8,538 nt of DNA from Anaerolinea sp. Lineage in GTDB: Bacteria; Chloroflexota; Anaerolineae; Anaerolineales; Villigracilaceae. Below the pieces are notes generated by a model. That model did not search any database, was not told where the DNA came from, and saw only the letters and a program-made list of their open reading frames with translations. The DNA lies in contig DYNS01000115.1 of the NCBI GenBank assembly GCA_020720965.1, positions 1-8,538 of the forward strand, read 5' to 3'. Every line of letters begins with the position of its first letter. The stretch's first letter is position 1. A program made the translations under genes and the position numbers. Positions 1-6,305 of this stretch are shown piece by piece.

Positions 1-1011
1 GCTACACCGCCACCTCCGCCCACCCCCACCGAGACGCAATCTCCCACCCCGCAGGCAACCCGTGACCCGCGAGAGATTGCGGAAAAATGCGAAAGACCGT
101 ACAGCCCCGCCTCGATTTGGAATCAGCCGATTGACTGGGAAATTGCCCAAATTCACGAAAAGAGCGATGAAATGATGGCAGCGTTCTTCAAAACCGACAA
201 GTGGATTGGCTCCAACGTTTACAAATACGCGCCCAACATTTACTTCGTTACCGAGCAAACCCCGCTGGTGCGGGTGATGCTGTGGGATGGGCGCAGTTTT
301 CGAGACGCGATAGACGATATTCACATCGAATTCGGCGAACAGGGCGGCACAGTTTACGTGCCCATCCCCGTCGAAGCGGAACCAGCCCCCGGCACAGACG
401 GGGAACTGGTCGTCATCAACCTGGATACCGGGGAGGAATGGGGCATCATCAACGGCTATAAAGAAGAGGACGGCAGTTGGTATGTCGGCGGGCTGTATCG
501 CTATCACGTTTGGAACTCTGGCACGCCGCCCCAAGGCTTTGCGCAACGCGGCGCAGGTGTGGGCGCGTTTGCGGGCATCGTGCGCCCCTGCGAAGTGGAA
601 CGCGGCGAGATTGGTCACGCTGTGACCCTGGCATACGATTACCCCTGCGCCCCGGAAGTTTGCCAGACAAACGGATGGCTGCCGGTTATCCCTCCCTTTA
701 CCAAAACGGATGGCATTGGCAAATGGCAATACGACATCCCCGAAGGCGCAAGGATTGCCATCCGCCCGGAAATTGGACCCGAAGAAATGGAGCAAGCCTG
801 CCGAGGTTCGCAAGGCTGCCTGGCATGGACAAAAAACATGCAAGAATACGGCGGCTACGTGGTGGACAACAGCGGACACCCCAAAACCTTTGGCGAGGGA
901 GACGCCACCGCACAATGGGACTCCTCCGTCTGGCAGGATGATATGCTGGAATATATTCCGCCCACCTGGTATGTTGTGCTAGACTGGAACGTCCCCGCCG
1001 CTCTACCCTAA
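1..1011 (+). CDS. Probable secreted/lipoprotein-like protein of unknown function, 5' partial
   Basis: The frame is open from the first base to TAA at 1009-1011, giving 336 residues with the N-terminus outside the window. An ATG at 172 exists, but the frame upstream of it encodes plausible protein, so it is not the likely start. Residues 1-20 form a Pro/Thr-rich linker of the kind that follows a signal peptide or lipobox in secreted proteins; the signal itself is not visible. The mature region is rich in Trp, Tyr and Gly and has six cysteines (30, 197, 216, 221, 267, 273), which suggests disulfides and an extracytoplasmic location. Recognisable stretches are WNQP (40-43), PAPGTDGELVV (128-138), RPCEVERGEIGHA (195-207) and YGGYVVDNSG (283-292). 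From memory these resemble uncharacterised secreted proteins of actinobacteria and Chloroflexota; no search was run. It lies 10 bases before an acyltransferase gene and may share its transcript. No catalytic role can be assigned. Confidence 0.85.
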   Translation, partial: ATPPPPPTPTETQSPTPQATRDPREIAEKCERPYSPASIWNQPIDWEIAQIHEKSDEMMAAFFKTDKWIGSNVYKYAPNIYFVTEQTPLVRVMLWDGRSFRDAIDDIHIEFGEQGGTVYVPIPVEAEPAPGTDGELVVINLDTGEEWGIINGYKEEDGSWYVGGLYRYHVWNSGTPPQGFAQRGAGVGAFAGIVRPCEVERGEIGHAVTLAYDYPCAPEVCQTNGWLPVIPPFTKTDGIGKWQYDIPEGARIAIRPEIGPEEMEQACRGSQGCLAWTKNMQEYGGYVVDNSGHPKTFGEGDATAQWDSSVWQDDMLEYIPPTWYVVLDWNVPAALP

Positions 1012-1021
1012 AGGAAGCCCC

Positions 1022-2170
1022 ATGACCCGCCCTGTCTATCAGATTCGCAGCGTAGATTTAACCCGAATCGACTCCCCCAGCCTGCAAGCCTGGTCGGCGT
1101 TGGAAGCCCGCGCTTTCACGCCGAACGCCTTTCTCTCCCCCCATTTTGTAATGCCCGCCCTTAAACATCTCCTGCCTGGGCAAAGGGCGCTGGCGTTTTT
1201 TGTGGAGGAAAGCAACGACAGCCTCCCCCGCCCCACCCTGGCGGCGGTAGCCCTTTTTTTGGAGGGCAAACCCACCCTCAAATTCCCACTGCCTCACCTG
1301 GTGGCATTTGAAACCATCCACAGTTACCTGACCGGTTTTTTGGTGGATGCCGAAAGGCGCGAAGCGGCGCTCGCCGCCCTGTTTGCTCACCTGACGAAGG
1401 CGGGCAGCCCCTGGCGGGCGTTGGTCTTTAACACCCGCTCTGCCGAAGACCTGCCCGAAGAAGCCGAAATTGCCAAAGGCTTTGGCTGCGTCTGGCACAC
1501 CAAAGAATCGTGGCAGCGCGGGACAATCTGGACAAACGAATGCGATGGACGCGCCCTGCAAGACGTGCCGCGCCGAATGGTAAAGCACCATCAGCGTAAC
1601 CTTAGGCGATTAAGCGAGATAAAGCCGGTGGAATGGCAATTGCGCTGGGGCGAATCCATCCCGGCGGAGGCTTTGCAAACCTTCCTGACCCTGGAAAATA
1701 TGGGCTGGAAAGGGGAGGCGGGAACCTCGCTGCTGGCGAATCCGCCTCAGCGGGCTTTCTTTGACGAAATGGTGGCAGGCTTCCGGGCGGAGAATCGGGT
1801 TTTTGTCACCAGCCTGAACCTGGGTGGGGAATCGATTGCCAGCACGGTCAATCTCACTTCGGGCAGGGTCGGGTTTGGCTTCAAACTGGGCTGGAACCCG
1901 GAATATACCAAAATGGCTCCCGGCATGGTGAACGAGATGGAAATGATGCAAAACGGCGCTCCTTTTTTACAAGCCATAGACCTGATGGATAGCTGCGCCG
2001 CCCCCGATTCGTTTATGCAAAAACTTTGGCTGCGCCCCCGAACCCTGGCAAGCGGCTATTACGTTTGGGGCAGTTTGCCCACCCTGCTGATGCGCGGCAT
2101 GGAAAAAGCGCGCAGCCTGCGCCGAAAGCAGGAACCCGCTGCCCCCGCCTCTGAGACAGACGAGGAATGA
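1022..2170 (+). CDS. GNAT-family acyltransferase, CelD/BcsL type (Acetyltransf_6)
   Basis: The 382-residue protein has the layout of CelD/BcsL-like acyltransferases, which are tandem GNAT-fold cytoplasmic enzymes often encoded in cellulose, exopolysaccharide and capsule loci. The N-terminal domain starts with the typical AWSALEARAFTPNAFLSPHF stretch (23-42). A basic segment, RRMVKHHQRNLRRL (184-197), leads into the second domain. That domain carries the family hallmark LENMGWKGEAGTSLL (224-238), then a beta-strand region (260-290), and FKLGWNPEYTKMAPGMVNE (287-305), which corresponds to the acyl-CoA-binding part. The tail (about 362-382) is charged and Pro/Ala-rich and probably disordered. 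ATG at 1022 is preceded by AAGGAAG (1011-1017), a good ribosome binding site four bases away. The neighbours suggest acylation of a sugar or polysaccharide precursor; the actual substrate is not deducible. A FemAB-like aminoacyl transfer is the main alternative, as the folds are related. Confidence 0.85.
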   Translation: MTRPVYQIRSVDLTRIDSPSLQAWSALEARAFTPNAFLSPHFVMPALKHLLPGQRALAFFVEESNDSLPRPTLAAVALFLEGKPTLKFPLPHLVAFETIHSYLTGFLVDAERREAALAALFAHLTKAGSPWRALVFNTRSAEDLPEEAEIAKGFGCVWHTKESWQRGTIWTNECDGRALQDVPRRMVKHHQRNLRRLSEIKPVEWQLRWGESIPAEALQTFLTLENMGWKGEAGTSLLANPPQRAFFDEMVAGFRAENRVFVTSLNLGGESIASTVNLTSGRVGFGFKLGWNPEYTKMAPGMVNEMEMMQNGAPFLQAIDLMDSCAAPDSFMQKLWLRPRTLASGYYVWGSLPTLLMRGMEKARSLRRKQEPAAPASETDEE

Positions 2171-2176
2171 TATACT
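2168..2176 (+). promoter_or_regulatory. Extended -10-like promoter element before the O-antigen ligase gene
   Basis: TG (2168-2169), one base, then TATACT (2171-2176) matches an extended -10 element (TGnTATAAT) with one mismatch. The TG is part of the TGA stop of the acyltransferase gene. No convincing -35 hexamer sits 16-18 bases upstream, which is usual for extended -10 promoters. Transcription would be expected to begin near 2183, where a small hairpin starts. The motif could have arisen by chance; it is supported mainly by the similar element before the DinG-like gene. Confidence 0.4.
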
Positions 2177-2181
2177 CCCTT

Positions 2182-2197
2182 GCGGCATTTTTGCCGC
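2182..2197 (+). other. Small perfect hairpin (6-bp stem, TTTT loop) in the intergenic leader
   Basis: GCGGCA (2182-2187) and TGCCGC (2192-2197) are perfectly complementary around a four-base T loop. No T-run follows the stem, so it is not a canonical intrinsic terminator. It lies five bases before the Shine-Dalgarno GAAGGA (2203-2208). If the extended -10 at 2168-2176 is used, the hairpin would sit at or within a base or two of the transcript 5' end, where it could protect the mRNA. If transcription reads through from upstream, it is an intercistronic hairpin that could define a processed end. Confidence 0.5.
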
Positions 2198-2202
2198 CCT
2201 GC

Positions 2203-2208
2203 GAAGGA
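2203..2208 (+). promoter_or_regulatory. Shine-Dalgarno site of the O-antigen ligase gene
   Basis: GAAGGA sits eight bases before ATG 2217. This supports that start over later in-frame Met codons and makes this gene one of the few in the window with a clear ribosome binding site. Confidence 0.6.
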
Positions 2209-2216
2209 TAACCCTT

Positions 2217-3677
2217 ATGGCTCTCACCAAGACCGACATTTTTTATCTATTACTTGCCATTGCCCTGCCCGGCGCGGCGGGGGTTGCCCTCTCTCACCCG
2301 GATAGGATGGTGGGGCTGCTGATGGTTGCCGGGATTGCCGGGCTTGTGATGGTGATGATGATTGTGATTCAGCCTAGTTTGGGCGCAAACATCCTCATCA
2401 TCGCCATTTTTACCAACATCTCCAGCCTGCTCACCGATTCTGGCTACCCCGGTGTGATTAAGCCCCTGGTAGTGGTGGTGTTTGCCGCCATTATGGTACG
2501 CAACTACTATGCCGGGCAATTGCCCACCGAGCGCAACCAAACCCTGAGGGTGGAGTTTTTCATCATCGGCTACGCCATTACGGTTGTGCTTTCTTACCTG
2601 GTTGCCGATAGCAAAAGCCGGGCAATGGATAACATTACCGACCTGGCGAAGGATATTGCCATCCTGTACACTATTCTATTTGCTCTGCGTAACATCAGGG
2701 ATTGGAAGCGCACCATTTGGGCAATTATCATCACAGCCAGCCTTCTTTCCATTTTGGGGCTGTTTCAGGTGGCGAGCGGTAACTATACCGAGACCTTTTT
2801 TGGGCTGGCAAAGGTGGTGAGAGACGGAGCCACCCAAAGGCTGGGCGGACCCGTTAACGAGCCGAATATGTGGGGGCAAATTATCGTTGCCGTGCTTTCG
2901 CTGGCAATTTTTAGAACCTTGCACGAAACCCACCCCACCCGCAAACTCATCAGCGCGGGCATGACGGCGCTGATTTTTATGGAACTGCTCAACACCTACA
3001 GCCGGGGAGCCTACCTGGCTTTCTCGGTTGCAGTTTTTTTAATTATGTTCGTCTTTGAAAAGAATTTTGACCTGCGAAAAGCCATTCTGGGCGTGATTGT
3101 GGTCGTGATGGTTTTCCCCCTGCTGCCCGCCTCCTACCGCGATAGATTCTCCACTCTGCTTTCTCTTTCCCCCTCCACCGAAAACGGCATCTACGAAGAT
3201 AGCTCTTTTCGCGGGCGCACCAGCGAAATCCTTACCGGGTTGCGAATGTTTGCGGAGCATCCCATTTTGGGGTTGGGGGCAGGCAACTACCGCAACAACT
3301 ACCAAAAATATGCCCAACTGATTGGCATCGAACTACGCTCGGAAGAACGCGAAGCCCACTCGCTCTACATCGAAGTCCTGGCAGAGACCGGCATCCTGGG
3401 CATTTTCTTCTTTGGCGGAATCATCTACTCGCTGTTTGCCGCCCTCACCAAAATGACCCGCCTCCTGCAAAATTACCCGGGATATGACGACTGGCTGCCC
3501 TGGCTCAACGCCTTTAAGGTCGCCTTGGGTGGGTATCTCACCGCCGCCATCTTTTTACAAGGCTCGTACATCCGCTATTTTTGGATATTCGTAGCGCTCA
3601 CCGTAACCGCCATCCAACTGACCGATGAAATGATAGCCCGCGACCATCAATCCACCATCCACGAGATAGCGCAGTGA
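2217..3677 (+). CDS. O-antigen ligase / polysaccharide polymerase, Wzy_C family
   Basis: The 486-residue protein is mostly hydrophobic, with about ten to twelve membrane segments (for example about 8-26, 31-51, 56-72, 80-95, 112-130, 165-187, 219-233, 245-258, 264-281, 287-304, 390-410, 436-465). It has the motifs of the O-antigen ligase/polymerase superfamily: GGPVNEPNMWGQ (210-221), NTYSRGAYLA (259-268), and a long extracytoplasmic loop with GRTSEILTG (333-341), EHPILGLGAGNY (347-358) and EREAHSLYIEVLAETGILG (377-395). Arg263 and His381 sit where functional Arg and His residues are conserved in WaaL-like proteins. It acts at the membrane, joining lipid-linked glycans to each other or to an acceptor. 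Sequence alone does not separate ligase (WaaL), polymerase (Wzy) and protein O-glycosylation (PglL) roles. The flippase directly downstream, with overlapping codons, fits a Wzx/Wzy-type pathway. It follows the upstream gene by 46 bases and may start a new transcript. Confidence 0.88.
   Translation: MALTKTDIFYLLLAIALPGAAGVALSHPDRMVGLLMVAGIAGLVMVMMIVIQPSLGANILIIAIFTNISSLLTDSGYPGVIKPLVVVVFAAIMVRNYYAGQLPTERNQTLRVEFFIIGYAITVVLSYLVADSKSRAMDNITDLAKDIAILYTILFALRNIRDWKRTIWAIIITASLLSILGLFQVASGNYTETFFGLAKVVRDGATQRLGGPVNEPNMWGQIIVAVLSLAIFRTLHETHPTRKLISAGMTALIFMELLNTYSRGAYLAFSVAVFLIMFVFEKNFDLRKAILGVIVVVMVFPLLPASYRDRFSTLLSLSPSTENGIYEDSSFRGRTSEILTGLRMFAEHPILGLGAGNYRNNYQKYAQLIGIELRSEEREAHSLYIEVLAETGILGIFFFGGIIYSLFAALTKMTRLLQNYPGYDDWLPWLNAFKVALGGYLTAAIFLQGSYIRYFWIFVALTVTAIQLTDEMIARDHQSTIHEIAQ
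3674..3677 (+). promoter_or_regulatory. GTGA stop-start overlap (translational coupling)
   Basis: The GTG start of the flippase and the TGA stop of the ligase share two bases. With no strong Shine-Dalgarno upstream, ribosomes finishing the ligase probably restart here. This would keep the two membrane proteins in a fixed ratio. Confidence 0.65.
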
Positions 3678-5137
3678 CCGAAGAAGCCCAACCCCAAGAG
3701 CAAAACATCACCCGCAAAGCCGGGCGCGGCATTGTTTGGAACTTTCTTACCTACGGTTTGAGCAAAGGCGTTGTTTTGCTCACCACCTCCATTTTGGCGC
3801 GCCTGCTGACCAAAGAAGATTTTGGGCTGATTTCGGTTGCCATCATCGCCATCAACTACCTGGCGGTCGTCAAAGACCTGGGGCTGGGGCTGGCTCTCAT
3901 TCAGCGCCGCGACCATGTGGAAGAAGCCGCCAACACCGTCTTCACCATCAATCTGATTTTGGGGATAACCCTCTCGGCGGCAGCCTTTTTCTTTGCCCCT
4001 CTCTTTGCCGCCTACTTTGAAGACCCCGCCATTACCCCGGTCTTGCGCTGGCTGGGGCTTTCGTTTGCCATCAACTCCCTCGGCTCGGTGCATGTCAACC
4101 TTCTGGTGAAAGACCTGGCGTACCGCAAAAAATTTATCCCCGATATTGGCAACACCCTCGTCAAAGGAACTGTTTCCATTGCACTGGCATTTGCCGGGCA
4201 GGGAGTTTGGGCGCTGGTCTTTGGGCAAATTGCCGGGGCGCTCACCGCCACCCTGCTGGTCTGGCTCATCCTCCCCTGGCGACCGCAGTTAAGCCTGAAC
4301 CTGAACCTGGCAAAGGAATTGATTCAGTACGGAGCCTCCGTCACCGGTTACGATGTGTTAAGCGTCTTCATCGATAACCTTTCCAACATCGTCATTGGCA
4401 AGGTCTTTGGCTTGGCAGCCCTCAGCGTCTTCACCATGGCCTATCGCCTGCCAGAGATGCTCCTCATTGGCAACCTGTGGGTACTGGCGGCAGTTCTCTT
4501 TCCCTTATTCTCCTCCATTCAAGACCGCCCAGACGACCTGCGAAAAGGCTTTCTCATCTCCATTCGGCTGGTACAAATCATCGCTGTACCCATCTGCCTG
4601 GGGCTATTCCTCGCCGCCGACCCGATTGTGCGCGTCCTCTTCGGGGAGCAATGGCTGGAAGTCATCCCTCTGCTTCGCATCCTCGCCATCTTCGCCCTCA
4701 TCTACTCGGTCGGCTACCATGCCGGGGACGTGTATAAAGCCCTCGGTCGCCCGGATATTCTGCTCAAACTGACGGTTGCCTCCCTTTTCATCTACATCCC
4801 CGCCCTCTTGCTGGGAGCGCAGTTTGGGCTGACCGGCATTGTGTGGGGCTACCTGGCGGCGATTGTGCTGGAACAAATCATCAACCTGACGGTTGCCACC
4901 CGCTTTGTAAAAGTCACCCTGCTGGATATTCTGCGCGAATTTAAGCCCTCCGCCCTCAGCGCCCTGGCGATGGTCCCCACCGTCAGCCTGACTCTCTTCC
5001 TCACCGCCCAAACAAACCCCTTCCTGCAACTGACTCTTGTCGTCCTGGGCGGAGCAGCCGCCTACCTGGGGACGCTTTGGCTGGTGGAAAAAGATAACCT
5101 TTTACAAATTAGCAGGGTTCTGCTATCCAAAAAGTAA
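3674..5137 (+). CDS. Polysaccharide flippase, MOP superfamily (WzxC/TuaB-like)
   Basis: The 487-residue polytopic protein has the N-terminal pattern of COG2244/WzxC-type exporters: KAGRGIVWNFLTYGLSKG (15-32), ARLLTKEDFGLISVA (42-56) and DLGLGLALIQRRD (68-80), followed by the amphipathic KDLAYRKKF (146-154). The C-terminal half carries the typical LFGEQWLEVIPLLRILA (322-338). About twelve to fourteen membrane segments and the length match the family. It would move undecaprenyl- or other polyprenyl-linked oligosaccharides to the outer face of the membrane, feeding the Wzy_C protein encoded just upstream. The start is GTG at 3674, whose last two bases begin the ligase TGA stop (GTGA overlap). 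Only a weak GAGA at 3663-3666 precedes it, so translation is probably coupled to the ligase gene. MATE-type drug exporters are related, but the context and motifs favour a glycan substrate. Confidence 0.9.
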   Translation: MTEEAQPQEQNITRKAGRGIVWNFLTYGLSKGVVLLTTSILARLLTKEDFGLISVAIIAINYLAVVKDLGLGLALIQRRDHVEEAANTVFTINLILGITLSAAAFFFAPLFAAYFEDPAITPVLRWLGLSFAINSLGSVHVNLLVKDLAYRKKFIPDIGNTLVKGTVSIALAFAGQGVWALVFGQIAGALTATLLVWLILPWRPQLSLNLNLAKELIQYGASVTGYDVLSVFIDNLSNIVIGKVFGLAALSVFTMAYRLPEMLLIGNLWVLAAVLFPLFSSIQDRPDDLRKGFLISIRLVQIIAVPICLGLFLAADPIVRVLFGEQWLEVIPLLRILAIFALIYSVGYHAGDVYKALGRPDILLKLTVASLFIYIPALLLGAQFGLTGIVWGYLAAIVLEQIINLTVATRFVKVTLLDILREFKPSALSALAMVPTVSLTLFLTAQTNPFLQLTLVVLGGAAAYLGTLWLVEKDNLLQISRVLLSKK

Positions 5138-5148
5138 AGAGAAAAGCC

Positions 5149-6297
5149 ATGACACCCTCCCCCTACAATATCATCTACTGCATAGACGGGCTTGGCATGG
5201 GCGGCGCGGAACGGATGATGGTTCCCATTCTGAAGCATTTAGACCGCCAAACCTTTGCCCCGCGTGTGTGCGTCTTTCAGGAACGCAACGGCAACCCGAT
5301 TGCCAAAGCCCTGCAAGAAATTGGCATCCCCGTAGATTTGTTACTCATCCCCTATCTGAGAGATTTTTCCGCCCTGCCGCGCCTGCGCTCTTACCTGCAA
5401 AAGCACAAAGCGCACCTGGTACACACCCAACTGGAATTTGCCGATATTTTGGGCGGGCTTGCCGCCAAAAGCCTGGGACTGCCGGGAGTTTCCACTATTC
5501 ACACCATGCCAGCGCAAGACGAACTCACCGTCAAAGGGAAACTTCACCAGGAAGTGGAAATGTTCTGTTTGCGGAACTGCCTTAGCGCGACCATCGCCGT
5601 CTCGGAGGAGGCAAGGCAGTTTCACCTGCGAATCAGCCGGGCAAAACCCCAAAGCGTGGAAACCATCTACAACGGCATAGACCTGAGCCACTTTAACGGC
5701 ATCCAACCCGCAGCGGAGGCAGAATCCATCCGGGCGGAGTTCCACCTCCCCCCGCAGGCGCAGATTCTCATCACCGTAGCCGTGTTGCGCGAGGCAAAGG
5801 GCATTCAGTATATGATAGAAGCCCTGCCCGGCGTGCTGGCGCAAGCGCCCCAAACCTATTACCTGATTGTAGGAGACGGAGCGCACCGCACCGCCCTGGA
5901 AGAAGCCGCCCGCCAAAGCGGCGCACAAGACCACATCGTTTTCGCCGGTCAGCGCAGCGATATTCCCCGCCTGCTGGCAGGGAGCGACATTTTCGTCCTG
6001 CCCACCCTCACCGAGGCGCTCCCCACCGTCCTGGCGGAAGCAATGGCTGCCCGCCTGCCCCTACTCGCCAGCCAGGTGGGGGGCGTGCCGGAGATGCTGA
6101 CCCACGAGCGCAATGGCTTGCTTGTGGAACCTGGCCAACCCCATCAACTGACCGAGGCAGCCCTGCGCCTGCTGCAAAACCCGCAGGAACGCGCCCAAAT
6201 GAGCGCCGCCGGGTGGCAGATAGTGAATGAGAAGTTCAATATTACAAGCCAAGCCGAAAACCTGAAAAAACTCTACCTGCGATTCATCCACCCATAG
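5149..6297 (+). CDS. Glycosyltransferase family 4 (GT-B fold), canonical EX7E
   Basis: The 382-residue protein is a typical GT4 retaining glycosyltransferase that transfers a sugar from a nucleotide sugar to a lipid-linked or glycan acceptor at the cytoplasmic face of the membrane. The N-terminal Rossmann domain has IDGLGMGGAERMM (12-24), the glycine-rich acceptor-side loop. A linker with VSEEARQ (151-157) and IYNGIDLSHF (173-182) leads into the donor domain, which has TVAVLREAKGI (209-219, Arg214 and Lys217 at the phosphate-binding positions), IVGDG (240-244) and the EX7E motif Glu289 to Glu297 in TEALPTVLAEAMA (288-300). VGGVPEMLTHERNGLLVEPG (310-329) closes the site. ATG 5149 follows the flippase by 11 purine-rich bases (AAGAGAAAAG) that give only a weak ribosome binding site. 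The sugar donor and acceptor cannot be read from sequence. Position in the locus suggests assembly of the repeat unit exported by the flippase. Confidence 0.92.
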   Translation: MTPSPYNIIYCIDGLGMGGAERMMVPILKHLDRQTFAPRVCVFQERNGNPIAKALQEIGIPVDLLLIPYLRDFSALPRLRSYLQKHKAHLVHTQLEFADILGGLAAKSLGLPGVSTIHTMPAQDELTVKGKLHQEVEMFCLRNCLSATIAVSEEARQFHLRISRAKPQSVETIYNGIDLSHFNGIQPAAEAESIRAEFHLPPQAQILITVAVLREAKGIQYMIEALPGVLAQAPQTYYLIVGDGAHRTALEEAARQSGAQDHIVFAGQRSDIPRLLAGSDIFVLPTLTEALPTVLAEAMAARLPLLASQVGGVPEMLTHERNGLLVEPGQPHQLTEAALRLLQNPQERAQMSAAGWQIVNEKFNITSQAENLKKLYLRFIHP

Positions 6298-6305
6298 GCA
6301 ACCCC

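Noticed and set aside
1..60. C-rich low-complexity stretch considered as a nucleotide repeat or regulatory region.
   Set aside because: It translates in frame to a Pro/Thr-rich linker continuous with the downstream secreted domain, which is a sufficient explanation.
172..1011. ATG at 172 as the start of the first gene.
   Set aside because: The frame is open to the window edge and encodes a Pro/Thr linker followed by the WNQP motif region, which belongs to the protein. No ribosome binding site precedes 172.
1254..1266. T7 run followed by GGAGGG inside the acyltransferase gene, with an in-frame slippery heptamer T TTT TTG (1255-1261).
   Set aside because: A -1 shift would hit TGA at 1309-1311 and only truncate the protein. 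No extended second frame or strong downstream structure is evident, and the zero-frame protein is a normal family member.
1058..1591. Minus-strand frame of 177 codons inside the acyltransferase gene.
   Set aside because: It is fully antisense to a clear GNAT-family gene, and its composition is Gln/Gly/Arg-rich shadow coding without motifs.
2182..2197. The hairpin was considered as an intrinsic terminator for the acyltransferase gene.
   Set aside because: The stem has only six pairs and is followed by CCTGCGAAGG rather than a T-run. The T stretch is in the loop.
3647..4228. Minus-strand frame of 193 codons over the flippase start.
   Set aside because: The translation is rich in Gln/Gly/Asn/Asp, as expected for the antisense of a hydrophobic membrane protein. 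No ribosome binding site or family signature supports it.
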